Source of the DNA: Tolypothrix sp. PCC 7910
GTDB lineage: Bacteria > Cyanobacteriota > Cyanobacteriia > Cyanobacteriales > Nostocaceae
NCBI RefSeq assembly: GCF_011769525.1
Contig: NZ_CP050440.1
Coordinates: forward strand, 5,209,501 to 5,273,500
Direction: 5' to 3'
DNA length: 64,000 bases
The notes beneath the pieces were generated by a model. The model saw only the letters and a list, made by a program, of their open reading frames with translations. It had not been told where the DNA came from and searched no databases. This document shows, in pieces, positions 55,418-64,000 of the stretch. The translations under genes and the position numbers were made by a program. Numbering within the stretch: the first letter of the stretch is position 1; the number at the start of each line of letters is the position of its first letter.

Positions 55418-56752
55418 ATGGCAATTAATGGTTTAGACATTAGTCAGGAAGAGCAAAATATTGTTAAGCAGAAGTCTCAACCGATGAATCTGCAAATTGC
55501 ACAAGAAAGGCTATACAGCTTTCTCATAGCAATAGTACAAAAATGGCAAGGAGATGATGTTTTACAAGAGTTTAAAATTTTATTTATAGATTTTAAAGAT
55601 TCGGCTAATTTAGCTAAATCTACGGGGCTATATAGAATTTCTTTCATGAAGAAAGAAAAAGATTTTAATTATACAATTAAACGGTGTTTTTATATATTAG
55701 TAAATAATTGGGAAGCCCAAAGGCGATATCAATATATTCATGATTTGATTAAATTATTTGATGATTATAAAGATAAAAACCTAAATAATGAACCAGAAGA
55801 TATAATACACAAAGTTTGGTTAAAAAATTTTATTAATAGTCAAGACTACAAAAATATCAAGTTATTAACTGAGAAATATAAAAAACAAGTAAATAATTCA
55901 GCAACCAAAACCAATTGGGCTAATCGCTACACTTCTTATTTATTATCAGCGCAAGCTTTCGATGAAAAGAGGCCCAAAGAGCAACAAGAGGTAGCCAGAA
56001 AGCTCGCTAGACAAATGAAAGACAAATTTAAATTTGAATTAGCAATGTATATTGCTCGTTCTCAGTCTTCAGCTTCTAGTAGAGCGCGCTACCAAAATCC
56101 TAGCCTTTTAGGTGATAATGTTTTGCGAATAATTAAAATTATTCTAGTTAAAAAAGGTAGATTCAGCTATGAAAATGTTGCTAATATATTTATTAAACAA
56201 ACCGAAAATCAAAAATTGAAAGACTTTAAAAAAAGTCTGCAAAGTTATTTATTTTTTACTGTAGAATCCCAAGGTTGTATAGTTACTTTGATGGATCAGT
56301 TATCAGAAACTCTATCTGAGTGGAAGATAGAAGCTGATGAGAAAATTGTAACTCCTAACTTATTTCTCAGAGTTTGCACGCGCTTAATTGATTGCCTGAT
56401 TATAGAAAATGGCAAAGAACCGTCAGCCTTATTTAATTTATTGCTTTCTCAAGGGCATCCTCTGACATTAGTAATTTTATTATTAAAAATAATATTAATT
56501 TGTGAAAACGCACGGAGCCATTTAGAAATTAAAATTGCTAATTTAATTAGATACTATGAAAATTTTCCAGAAGAGGAATGCGAAAAGCTGATTAATTTTC
56601 TAGAATTTTTTAATATTACTTTTGCTATTTATGCCGAAAATGTAGAATATAACTTAATAAAAATCAACGAAAATTCTCCAGACGTGCAAAAATTTAATCA
56701 GGAAAATATAGATGAGTATCGAGTATTTTCCCAATCAAGGATAGATGAATAA
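55418..56752 (+). CDS. Hypothetical AT-rich helical protein
   Basis: 444 residues from ATG 55418; the frame is open for 24 codons upstream from a TTG, but the ATG gives a cleaner start (MAINGLDISQEEQNIVKQKS). The protein is almost all alpha-helix, rich in Lys, Asn and Ile, with no transmembrane helix or signal. I see no family motif. Repeated helical stretches (ANRYTSYLLSAQAFDEKRPK, KEQQEVARKLARQMKDKFKF, LFLRVCTRLIDCLIIENGKE) suggest an armadillo- or TPR-like solenoid. Codon use is more AT-rich than in neighbours, which may mark recent transfer. Isolated, 3' end 31 bp from the convergent gene. Confidence 0.65.
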   Translation: MAINGLDISQEEQNIVKQKSQPMNLQIAQERLYSFLIAIVQKWQGDDVLQEFKILFIDFKDSANLAKSTGLYRISFMKKEKDFNYTIKRCFYILVNNWEAQRRYQYIHDLIKLFDDYKDKNLNNEPEDIIHKVWLKNFINSQDYKNIKLLTEKYKKQVNNSATKTNWANRYTSYLLSAQAFDEKRPKEQQEVARKLARQMKDKFKFELAMYIARSQSSASSRARYQNPSLLGDNVLRIIKIILVKKGRFSYENVANIFIKQTENQKLKDFKKSLQSYLFFTVESQGCIVTLMDQLSETLSEWKIEADEKIVTPNLFLRVCTRLIDCLIIENGKEPSALFNLLLSQGHPLTLVILLLKIILICENARSHLEIKIANLIRYYENFPEEECEKLINFLEFFNITFAIYAENVEYNLIKINENSPDVQKFNQENIDEYRVFSQSRIDE

Positions 56753-56783
56753 AAATTACCCATTAAGCATATAAAAAAGATAA

Positions 56784-57707
56784 TTATTTAGCCAGGTATT
56801 CGTCCAGCCAAGCTAGGACAGCACCACTGGTTTCAGCAATAATACTAATTAAACGATAGAGAGCGATCGCACTAATAATGACAGCCGCAGGAAAATGATT
56901 TTGCAAAAGTGCGATCGCGGTTGCTTCAAATACACCCAATCCTCCAGGCGCACCAGGAACAACAAACCCAAGTAGCCAAGCCAAACTAAACGCCCCTAGC
57001 AATAAAGGAATCTGCTCTGCACTCAAAGGCCCCAAGGCAAATAGAGTTAAGATAAACCCAGCACCACGCAGCCCTAAAAAGCCAAATTCTCCTAATAAAG
57101 GGCGTACAGGATAGCGTTCAATACGCAAATTGCTGCTGGAGTCGCTAGCCTGTCGATCCAGCTTTTTGGCTTTCAATTTATGTACAAAGTGAATAGCTGG
57201 GTTCAAAAACCACGGATGAAGCGCACAAAGCACCACAGCCAAACACAGAAATTGCAATATTAACAACAAAATATTGGTATTGGCAGCAGTCAATTGTGTA
57301 CCAAATACAAGTACGATAATTAAAGCAGCCGCAGCCATCAGGAGTGGTTCTAGTACGACACTTAAAGTCGCAGCCCCAGTAGAACCTGTAGCATTTTTTG
57401 CCGCTACAATTCTTCCGTAGTGATGCCAAATATTGCCAGGTAAATACTTAGCGATATTTGTTTTGAGATATACCTGAATCAATTGAATAGATACAACAGG
57501 TTGATTTAACTCTTTGAGAACCCAAGTCCATATCCAGCCAGCCCAGGTATGTGCAAGTAAAGTCACCCCAGTAGCGATCGCTAAAATTGCCCATCCGGCT
57601 GTATCAATCTGGATGTTTGTTACTTCTTGCCAGTGATCTTTTAAGGCTTTGCCTAAAAAAACCAGCGTTCCGCCTAAAATTATCCAACGTAAAATTTTTT
57701 TCCACAT
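56784..57707 (-). CDS. UPF0104 / lysylphosphatidylglycerol synthase TM-region family protein
   Basis: 307 residues with about eight transmembrane helices. Characteristic motifs are NIAKYLPGNIWHHYGRIVAA (about 90-108) and PGAPGGLGVFEATAIALLQN (about 252-271). These match PF03706 membrane proteins, the flippase-like part of MprF, but without the transferase domain. It is probably a cytoplasmic-membrane lipid or polysaccharide-related transporter; substrate unknown. Convergent with the hypothetical gene at 55418. Confidence 0.83.
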   Translation of the reverse strand: MWKKILRWIILGGTLVFLGKALKDHWQEVTNIQIDTAGWAILAIATGVTLLAHTWAGWIWTWVLKELNQPVVSIQLIQVYLKTNIAKYLPGNIWHHYGRIVAAKNATGSTGAATLSVVLEPLLMAAAALIIVLVFGTQLTAANTNILLLILQFLCLAVVLCALHPWFLNPAIHFVHKLKAKKLDRQASDSSSNLRIERYPVRPLLGEFGFLGLRGAGFILTLFALGPLSAEQIPLLLGAFSLAWLLGFVVPGAPGGLGVFEATAIALLQNHFPAAVIISAIALYRLISIIAETSGAVLAWLDEYLAK

Positions 57708-58293
57708 TCCAGCAATTTAACGATTAAATACCCTCAGGCTTAACATCTCAAATTTTATGTTACATCAGCTGATTAACATTATGGTTGAGTAGAGGATAAA
57801 AACTGAAAACTGTGGAACTTGCGTTAATAAACGAAACCTAACATCAAGTTTATTATTTGGGTTCAGCTGCATTCAACTCAGTAAACTAAACGCTAACATA
57901 CTCGCTACATCCGGAAAAATCAAAGAGTATTTTACTAATTATCTTGAGCGTCACCCGAATATTTAATATTCTTTAACAAGCTTTTATTAGAAAGTATAAA
58001 TTGAAAATCAAATTCAAAAGCAAAAACATATACTATGCTAAATAGCCTAATAATAGGTACCATCAGGATTGCAAGCTAATTATCTTAGATAATCTCTCTC
58101 CATAGTTAGATAAAAATAGTGTATTCCTCACTATAAAAATGTGACCTACGCTAGAGGAAAAGCATTTTTTAAGACCCTATTGTTGATAATTGTTGAACAC
58201 AATATTGCTCAACTGAAAACAAGCACGAATTTCGCTGAAAAACAAATCATGTTCAGCGCCAATCGGCTTGCTTACAGTTGCAAGGAGGACTTA
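57708..58293. other. Intergenic, no gene seen
   Basis: About 585 bp of AT-rich DNA between divergent genes. The open frame from 58141 upstream of the DUF6658 start is not called, because a strong ribosome binding site marks the GTG at 58294. No operator or hairpin recognised. Confidence 0.45.
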
Positions 58294-58860
58294 GTGAATC
58301 GTTTGATAGCTTTATTGAAAAAACTACGACTGCGCCAAATTTTAACTGTCTGTTTGGCCAGTCTATTTTTGATAGTTAGTACTGCTTGTAGTGGAGCAAA
58401 TGCACAAGGTGCAAATCCTCAAAATCCAGCTGTACAAGCTGGTGGTGCAAATAATCCATATAAAAACGGTGGAGATAAATATACCAAATATAGAATGTCC
58501 ACCGACCCTAAAGTTACTAACTCTAGCAGCCGGAATGAACGCGACCAAGCTAGCTTAGAGACTAAATCAGGACTGTTAATTGCCACTAATCAAGAATCAA
58601 AAATACTTTATCCTGGTGCTGAAACACCAACAGGTAGAGTACTAAAAGAAGCTGAATTACCCCTAATCACCGAAAAGAATTTTCAACAACCCGAACCAGG
58701 TGGTTTAATTCAGCGTGAACCAAGCGTAGGTACTCGCGTTCAAGAACGTATTGATACTGTCAAAGAAACTGTAAAAGAAGCTTCTGGCTTTTTGAAAGAG
58801 AAAGCAGATGAAGCAAGTGCGAGACCTGAATTACAAAAAGATCCAGCAGTAGGCAGATAA
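58294..58860 (+). CDS. DUF6658 family lipoprotein
   Basis: 188 residues from GTG 58294, with an excellent Shine-Dalgarno (AAGGAGG) 6 bases before it. The N-terminus has a basic start (IALLKKLRLRQI) and a lipoprotein signal with lipobox STACSG (Cys at about residue 30). The mature part is disordered: NPYKNGGDKYTKYRMSTDPK, LYPGAETPTGRVLKEAELP, and a helical end (ERIDTVKETVKEASGFLKEK). It matches DUF6658 by this pattern. Function unknown; it is likely an outer- or plasma-membrane lipoprotein. It is directly followed by a related gene on the same strand. Confidence 0.85.
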   Translation: MNRLIALLKKLRLRQILTVCLASLFLIVSTACSGANAQGANPQNPAVQAGGANNPYKNGGDKYTKYRMSTDPKVTNSSSRNERDQASLETKSGLLIATNQESKILYPGAETPTGRVLKEAELPLITEKNFQQPEPGGLIQREPSVGTRVQERIDTVKETVKEASGFLKEKADEASARPELQKDPAVGR

Positions 58861-58938
58861 GAAATTTATTTGCTGACTGAGGTTGAGTATTAGAATTACA
58901 GTCCAAGAATTTAGTCAAAAAATGCAAGGAGTAACATA

Positions 58939-59499
58939 ATGAAAAAATTCACAGCTTGGCTACAAAACTTTCGTCCGGTAAAAATTGTCGGAGTTTTCTT
59001 AGCAGGAATCCTCCTATTAGTAACACAAGCTTGTAACCGTCCTACAATAGCTGGACAGCCACCACAACCTAGCGCTCAATCACCCAATACTGAACGTTAC
59101 GATCCCACAAAAAATTATAATCTCGGCTCACCTCAAGGTGGAATGAATAACTTTAGTGATGTAGATCCCCGCGCACGCGGAGATGAAAAAGCAGCAGAAG
59201 CAAGAGCTAAAGCTTTGCGGGATAATGCTCAAAGAAATGTCGATGAAAAAGGCATTGATAGCCCAGGACAATATGTAGAAAACTATCGTCAAGGTACACC
59301 CTTTGGTCAAAGAGTGAAAAACTTGGGTGAAGATATCGGTAGTTCTGCTTCAGAAGTAGGCGAAGGTGTTGCTAAGGGAACCAAGCGCGGTATTGAAAAC
59401 ATCAAAGAAAACACTCAGAATGCTGCTGAAGGATTAGGCAAAAATGCTCAACGCTCAGCTGAAGATGCAGGTGATGCTGTAAATAGAGCACTGAGATAA
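58939..59499 (+). CDS. DUF6658-like lipoprotein, second copy
   Basis: 186 residues. GCAAGGAG lies 7 bases before the ATG. Signal and lipobox LVTQACN (Cys at about residue 32) follow a KIVGVFLAGILLLVTQAC helix. The mature part carries NLGSPQGGMNNFSDVDPRAR, a segment DEKAAEARAKALRDNAQRNV, and ends with Glu/Gly/Asn-rich repeats (GVAKGTKRGIENIKENTQNA) like the protein at 48156-48551. It is 78 bp downstream of its paralogue and probably transcribed with it. Function unknown. Confidence 0.83.
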   Translation: MKKFTAWLQNFRPVKIVGVFLAGILLLVTQACNRPTIAGQPPQPSAQSPNTERYDPTKNYNLGSPQGGMNNFSDVDPRARGDEKAAEARAKALRDNAQRNVDEKGIDSPGQYVENYRQGTPFGQRVKNLGEDIGSSASEVGEGVAKGTKRGIENIKENTQNAAEGLGKNAQRSAEDAGDAVNRALR

Positions 59500-59539
59500 G
59501 TTCATCAAAATCACTCATCGGTTAAATGACATTCAGGGT

Positions 59540-59561
59540 GGGCAAATGCTTGCCCTATTTT
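59540..59561 (+). terminator. Terminator after the DUF6658 pair
   Basis: GGGCAA and TTGCCC with a 4-nt loop, followed by TATTTTTTA. About 40 bp after the second stop codon. Confidence 0.72.
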
Positions 59562-59579
59562 TTATGTTTGCAATAGATA

Positions 59580-59679
59580 ATACCAATTCAAATAATGTTT
59601 GCGACACATCAATATATTCTAGAGGGCAAGGCAATGCCTTGCCCCTACAATCTGTCGCATTGTTTTTTCAAATTGGTAT
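59580..59679. repeat. 100-bp MITE-like element with nested inverted repeats
   Basis: Ends ATACCAATT and AATTGGTAT are perfect inverted copies. Inner arms GCGACA and TGTCGC also pair, and the centre has a GGGCAAGGCA/TGCCTTGCCC hairpin. No open frame inside. Layout is that of a small non-autonomous element, or of a structured RNA. Confidence 0.75.
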
Positions 59680-59793
59680 AAGTAGACGCAAAAATACGAC
59701 TTAAATCCAGGGAAAGAGTGAGGCTTAAAGGTTTTTCCCTTAACCTTTTCCCTTTCCCCCTTCCCCTTTTGCTTGATTATTTACTTAAACAAC

Positions 59794-61065
59794 TTAACTT
59801 GTTGTTTTTAAATACCAACTTTGCAGCGCTAGCCGTTGAATTTCGCGCCAGGGAATATGATGTTTTCGTGCTAATTCTGCACAATCTTCGTATTCTGGTT
59901 GAACGTTAGCTATAACACCTTTACTCTGCCAAGCTACCTTGACGCGAACTGTGCCATATTCAGTTTCTACTTGTTGAAATTCTCTTTGTAAAATTGCCCG
60001 TTGCTGAGTTGTACGGCGAATTCCTAAAGTAGTAGTTTCCCGAAATAAAATTGCTTCACAGTTGAGTAAATTTTCTGGATGACAAATGACAGTGAGCAAT
60101 ATCCCCGGACGAGATTTTTTCATCCCTATAGATTGAGTGAAGACATCCACTGCACCTGCGGCAAATAATGCTTCAAATACATAGCCAATTGCTTGGGGAT
60201 TTAAGTCATCAATTTGAGTTTCTAGTACCGAAATTGTTTCGAGAGTAGAGCTAGTATCGTCATAATTGCTAATATCTGCCTGTAAACTGCTGCTTTCACC
60301 CAGCCACATGCGTAGTATATTGGGGATGGGCAAATTTATCGAACCTGCTCCCAATCCTACCTGCTTGATGGTGATTGGTGGTGGTGAACCGAAGTCTCTT
60401 GCCAAAGTAGTGGCGATCGCAGCTCCCGTAGGTGTTACTAATTCTCGTTCAATTCCGTTGCTATAAACTGGACAACCCCGCATTTCCCACAATTTCAATA
60501 CAGCGGGTACTGGTACTGCCATTTGTCCATGTGCTGCACGCACTGTGCCTCCGCCCGTGGGAAACGCTGAACAGTAAAGTAAAGGCCATCCTGCGCGATC
60601 GCTCCCAACGCCTAGCCAATCTAACCCCAAGCAAGTGCCAACAATATCCACAATTGCATCCACGGCACCCACCTCGTGAAAATGAACTTTTTCTGGGGCG
60701 ATGCCGTGTACAGCCCCTTCTGCCACTGCCAGTTGGCGAAATACAGCTAAACTCCAAGCTTCTGCTCTTTGTGGCAATTCGGCTTGCAAAATCATGCGTT
60801 CTATTTCTGGCAAATGTCGTCCATGATGATGACTATGTTCGTGATCATGGTGTGCGTGATTATGTCCTAAATCCACATGGACTTTAGTTGCTTGCTGACC
60901 ATGATGCTGAACTAATTGGGCTGTTAATTCGTACTCCTTGGCAATTCCCAATTTGTTGAGTTTTTCACTTAAATACTCCAAGGGAACACCCAGACTTACC
61001 AAGGCTCCCAAACACATATCACCGGAAATTCCCGATGGACATTGAAGATAAACAAGTGTGGTCAT
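59794..61065 (-). CDS. larC: Nickel pincer cofactor biosynthesis protein LarC
   Basis: 423 residues, starting [21 protein letters not shown] histidine-rich stretch ([17 protein letters not shown], 68-84) is a likely metal-binding loop. [20 protein letters not shown] and the C-terminal [20 protein letters not shown] complete the LarC family. LarC inserts nickel into the pincer nucleotide cofactor used by lactate racemase and related enzymes. LarB and LarE are not in the window. It is continuous, unlike the split larC1/larC2 of Lactobacillus. Cytoplasmic. Confidence 0.9.
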   Translation of the reverse strand: MTTLVYLQCPSGISGDMCLGALVSLGVPLEYLSEKLNKLGIAKEYELTAQLVQHHGQQATKVHVDLGHNHAHHDHEHSHHHGRHLPEIERMILQAELPQRAEAWSLAVFRQLAVAEGAVHGIAPEKVHFHEVGAVDAIVDIVGTCLGLDWLGVGSDRAGWPLLYCSAFPTGGGTVRAAHGQMAVPVPAVLKLWEMRGCPVYSNGIERELVTPTGAAIATTLARDFGSPPPITIKQVGLGAGSINLPIPNILRMWLGESSSLQADISNYDDTSSTLETISVLETQIDDLNPQAIGYVFEALFAAGAVDVFTQSIGMKKSRPGILLTVICHPENLLNCEAILFRETTTLGIRRTTQQRAILQREFQQVETEYGTVRVKVAWQSKGVIANVQPEYEDCAELARKHHIPWREIQRLALQSWYLKTTS

Positions 61066-61264
61066 ATATAAAATTACTCATCAGTACATAGTAATCAGTT
61101 AACAGTACAAATCACAAAAGCTAATAACTCACAACTGACAACTGAATAACTTTTGAGGATGTTTTCGCAGTTTTAAATATAGTTATCTTTACTGCCTATC
61201 CTAGTATTCAATTTTATATTTTCCTGGCAATGTACAACCCTCAATTTTCCTTCCTAAACTTTTT

Positions 61265-61930
61265 ATGGCAAAAATTTTCACAGTCCATCCTGATAATCCT
61301 CAAATCCGCCGAATAGAGGAAATAAAATCGGCACTCTCTAGCGGCGCAGTAATGCTCTACCCTACTGATACAGTCTATGCAATTGGTTGTGATTTAAATG
61401 CTAAATCGGCGGTGGAACGAGTACGGCAAATTAAGCAGCTAGCGAATGACAAACCACTGACATTTTTATGTCCTTCACTGTCAAATGTGGCAACTTATGC
61501 GTTCGTAAGTGATACAGGCTATCGAATTATGAAGCGCCTGATTCCAGGGCCCTACACATTTTTGCTACCTGCGACAAAGTTAGTTCCACGCCTGGCGCAA
61601 AATCCCAAGCGCAAAACTACTGGCATACGAGTACCAGACCATACTGTATGTCTAGCATTACTGACAGCACTGGGCAATCCAATTATTTCTACTTCCGCTC
61701 ATTTGCCGCCAGATGAGGATCGCGAAGATGATGAGATATTTGGAGCTAGCGCCAACTCTAATCTGTCTCAGGTGGAACTGTTTGACCGTTTGGATAGCTT
61801 GGTAGATATCATTGTAGACACTGGCGAAGAACCCACATATGAAGTGTCAACAATATTAGATCTAACTGGAGATCAGCCAATGATTACACGACGAGGGTTA
61901 GGTTGGGAAGCAGCAGCAGCATGGGTTTAG
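61265..61930 (+). CDS. L-threonylcarbamoyladenylate synthase (YrdC/Sua5 type)
   Basis: 221 residues. MLYPTDTVYAIGCDLNAKSA is the ATP/threonine site, followed by KQLANDKPLTFLCPSLSNV, IPGPYTFLLPATKLVPRL, TTGIRVPDHTVC and NPIISTSAHLP. YrdC-type enzymes make threonylcarbamoyl-AMP for the t6A37 modification of ANN-decoding tRNAs. The length is that of the YciO/YrdC group, without the C-terminal Sua5 domain, so it could be the less characterised YciO. Isolated, with no operon partner. Confidence 0.87.
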   Translation: MAKIFTVHPDNPQIRRIEEIKSALSSGAVMLYPTDTVYAIGCDLNAKSAVERVRQIKQLANDKPLTFLCPSLSNVATYAFVSDTGYRIMKRLIPGPYTFLLPATKLVPRLAQNPKRKTTGIRVPDHTVCLALLTALGNPIISTSAHLPPDEDREDDEIFGASANSNLSQVELFDRLDSLVDIIVDTGEEPTYEVSTILDLTGDQPMITRRGLGWEAAAAWV

Positions 61931-62205
61931 AGAGTATAATTCACAGCCTGATTCGTCGATTTCGGAAAATCTAATTAAAAAAGCTCCAGTTTAACAATTG
62001 TCCTAAATACAGGGTGAGGAACGGCTAAAAGCAGCTGACGGCAAAGTTCGGCGCAGCAAGAGTTGTGGCTGATTTTAGAACATGGTAAATCCCCTGTGCC
62101 ACTAGTCATGAGGTTGCTTTTGAAAAAACCGACACAATACCTTCCCTGTAACTTTTTCAGATTGCCTACAGTCATATATGTGAGCGGTGCTCACAGGGAG
62201 TCTTG

Positions 62206-63519
62206 ATGATGAATACCAAAATGTTCACCAATCAAGAAACAACTCAGGTGCTGAAACGACATTGTTATAAGGTGCAATACCATTTCCTGGAAAAAGTTAT
62301 GAAAGCTAACCTTGCTAATCTACCAACTTCTACATCCGCTTTTGACTTCCAAGCTGCAACTAACGAAGTAACAGCCAGTAACATTAATACTCTGATGCAA
62401 CTGCTAGTTGAAGAAATCCAAGCCCAAGTAAAAGCTGCACCTGGGTGTGTGCAAGCGGTAGCAAAACGCATAGCAAAGGAAGTGGAACGCATTTGTGATA
62501 AAAGCGCCCGCATCCAAACCTCCGGAGAAATCCAAGCTTGGCAGCTAACCTTAGCAAGACATCGTTTGCAAAAATGTCTGCGTTACTACCAACTGGGATC
62601 ACGCAGAGGTCGGGTAGAATTACATAGCAGTCTCGGTGCTATGGTTTACCGTCATGTGACTATTTCCGGCTCAGATATGGGATTTCAGGGTCGTTACAAC
62701 CTGATTGAAGATTTTCTGCAAGCCTTTTATATCGAAGCTATCAAAGCTTTCCGCCGGGAAAATGAACTAGCTGAAGATTACACCCCGCGCACTCAGTTAC
62801 AATTAGCGGAATACATGGCATTTACAGAACAGTATGCCAAGCGCCGCATCAATTTACCTGGTAGTGCGAGTCAGCAGTTAATTATCTTACGCGCTCAAGG
62901 TTTTGCTCGTCGCCAGCCTCAAGAAACTACTGTAGATATTGAAATGGCGGTAGAGTCTGCTAAGAGTGAAGAAGGCGAAGCCTACCAGCGTAACTCGGCT
63001 GTACAACAGCTGAGATCCCAGATGATCGCCCAAACCAACTTCGATCCCTCAGAAGAATCAGAACGCGATCGCGTTATTACTGAGTTAATTAATTATCTTG
63101 AATCTCAAGGTCAATCTGACTGTGTAGATTACCTCACCTTGAAATTACAAGACCTATCTGCACCCGAAATTGACCAAATTCTTGGTCTCACCAGCCGTCA
63201 GCGCGATTATCTGCAACAACGCTTTAAATATCATGTAGAAAAATTCGCCAAGCAACATCATTGGCAATTGGTACATCAATGGTTAGGTGCTGGTTTAGAG
63301 CATAGATTGGGCTTATCTGCTCAACAGTGGCAAACCTTTTTAGGTCTACTGACTGAACAGCAACAGCAAATTTTGCAGTTAAAAACAGCCAGACATAGCG
63401 ACCAAGCGATCGCTAAAACACTCAAATGTACCCCCAAACAGCTGCAAAAGCGTTGGACTCAACTGTTAGACCTAGCATGGGCTATCCGTAACGGCAATCT
63501 GGAAGTTCAAACAGGCTGA
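62206..63519 (+). CDS. HetZ-like heterocyst differentiation protein
   Basis: 437 residues from ATG 62206, 9 bases after AGGGAG; ATG 62299 (MKANLANLPTSTSAFDFQAA) is an alternative if the first 30 residues prove dispensable. The central part LARHRLQKCLRYYQLGSRRG, RVELHSSLGAMVYRHV, LIEDFLQAFYIEAIKAFRRE and the C-terminal TELINYLESQGQSDCVDYLT, LGLTSRQRDYLQQRFKYHVE match, from memory, the HetZ family, DNA-binding proteins needed for early heterocyst differentiation. The C-terminal HTH-like segment (QAIAKTLKCTPKQLQKRWTQ) supports DNA binding. It lacks the neighbouring patU genes of the hetZ locus, so it is probably a paralogue and not hetZ itself. Confidence 0.72.
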   Translation: MMNTKMFTNQETTQVLKRHCYKVQYHFLEKVMKANLANLPTSTSAFDFQAATNEVTASNINTLMQLLVEEIQAQVKAAPGCVQAVAKRIAKEVERICDKSARIQTSGEIQAWQLTLARHRLQKCLRYYQLGSRRGRVELHSSLGAMVYRHVTISGSDMGFQGRYNLIEDFLQAFYIEAIKAFRRENELAEDYTPRTQLQLAEYMAFTEQYAKRRINLPGSASQQLIILRAQGFARRQPQETTVDIEMAVESAKSEEGEAYQRNSAVQQLRSQMIAQTNFDPSEESERDRVITELINYLESQGQSDCVDYLTLKLQDLSAPEIDQILGLTSRQRDYLQQRFKYHVEKFAKQHHWQLVHQWLGAGLEHRLGLSAQQWQTFLGLLTEQQQQILQLKTARHSDQAIAKTLKCTPKQLQKRWTQLLDLAWAIRNGNLEVQTG

Positions 63520-64000
63520 TGAGGTGTGAGATTCAACTTTAAAATTCAAAATTCAAATGTACGAACTAGTACAGAAAGCCTGAATTATGAAAAGTAAAAA
63601 CTGAATCAAGATGCCCAAATTGTAGGCTGTTTCTAGATTTTCAATTTTATTTTGATTTTACCTGTCATTTATTAAGTAAGTGTTCAGGACATTTGCAAGT
63701 CGGCATTTTCAGATTTTCAGCTATCTTGTTTGTTATTTTTAAACAAACAGTTAATAATTTATTAAAGTCGCATTTTGACATTATTAAATATTATCAATTA
63801 ACCTCCATCCTCTCGCATAGCTGTAGAGAGAAATGGGGGTTAATTAATTTTGGATTTTGGATTTTATATTTTGGATTGATTTTTCCTAATATTTACAGTT
63901 CATGTAGGATGCGTTAGCGACAGCGTAACGCATCATTACCAAAGCTTTTCATGCGTTACTGAGATTTTTTCAGAAATCAAATCGGATTCCTATATTTACA
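63520..64000. other. Right-edge intergenic with a palindromic repeat
   Basis: About 480 bp, AT-rich. An inverted repeat at 63908-63933 (GATGCGTTAGCG/GCGTAACGCATC) belongs to the same family as 20614-20641. TTTTGGATTTTGG repeats occur at about 63848-63880. No gene seen. Confidence 0.5.

Noticed and set aside
58141-58293. N-terminal extension of the first DUF6658 lipoprotein
   Set aside because: A strong AAGGAGG site and the lipoprotein signal both fix the start at GTG 58294.

Overview
The window looks like chromosome of a filamentous, heterocyst-forming cyanobacterium (Nostocales; Nostoc, Calothrix or Tolypothrix type). The evidence is the very frequent GCGATCGC (HIP1) octamer, two subunits of the photosynthetic NDH-1 complex (ndhM, ndhL), a tRNA-Leu(UAA) gene split by a group I intron, many cyanobacteria-specific DUF families (DUF3598, DUF3611, DUF3155, DUF3007, DUF6658), a HetZ-like protein, and abundant heptanucleotide tandem repeats (STRRs). 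I see no prophage, plasmid origin, rRNA or CRISPR array.

Layout. 1-9.2 kb: left-edge partial gene (possibly CHAT family), PP2C phosphatase, ndhM, a small heterocyst-regulator-like gene, a NarL-type response regulator, a family 2 glycosyltransferase and a C-terminal processing protease. 9.4-14.6 kb is the accessory region: a DUF218 protein, a small EACC1-like gene, a STAND/TPR protein that seems to have lost its CHAT protease and P-loop by an in-frame deletion, a 21-bp minisatellite, and a RAYT transposase with its REP palindromes. 14.6-22.3 kb: sensor-type nucleotide cyclase, recJ with repeat-derived in-frame insertions, GNAT, PD-(D/E)XK nuclease and a GGDEF/EAL pseudogene. 22.4-31.8 kb: housekeeping genes (def, ftsX, aat, rpsN, nth, rseP, serS). 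32-38 kb: PadR regulator with a palindromic candidate operator, CCB2/CCB4-like cytochrome b6f assembly factor, DUF3155, histidine kinase, and two exported paralogues, one with SLH domains. 38.5-41.2 kb: HTH-NACHT NTPase and a divergent small membrane protein. 42-54 kb: sbcC, SRPBCC protein, mechanosensitive-channel-like protein, SGNH hydrolase, YpfJ-type protease, and ndhL-DUF3007-trpA. 54.6-64 kb: split trnL, an unknown AT-rich gene, a UPF0104-type membrane protein, two DUF6658 lipoproteins, larC, a YrdC/Sua5 protein and a HetZ-like gene.

The strongest unexplained signals are: (1) heptanucleotide arrays that begin directly after the stop codons of about ten unrelated genes, always in the same orientation relative to the gene; (2) a RAYT gene carrying a 49-bp REP unit inside itself and its exact inverted copy at its 3' end, where the copy supplies the stop codons of both convergent genes; (3) the two-gene EACC1 plus CHAT-deleted STAND/TPR conflict module; (4) repeat-derived peptides inserted in frame in RecJ. 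Family assignments come from motif recognition and memory of protein families, not from a search.
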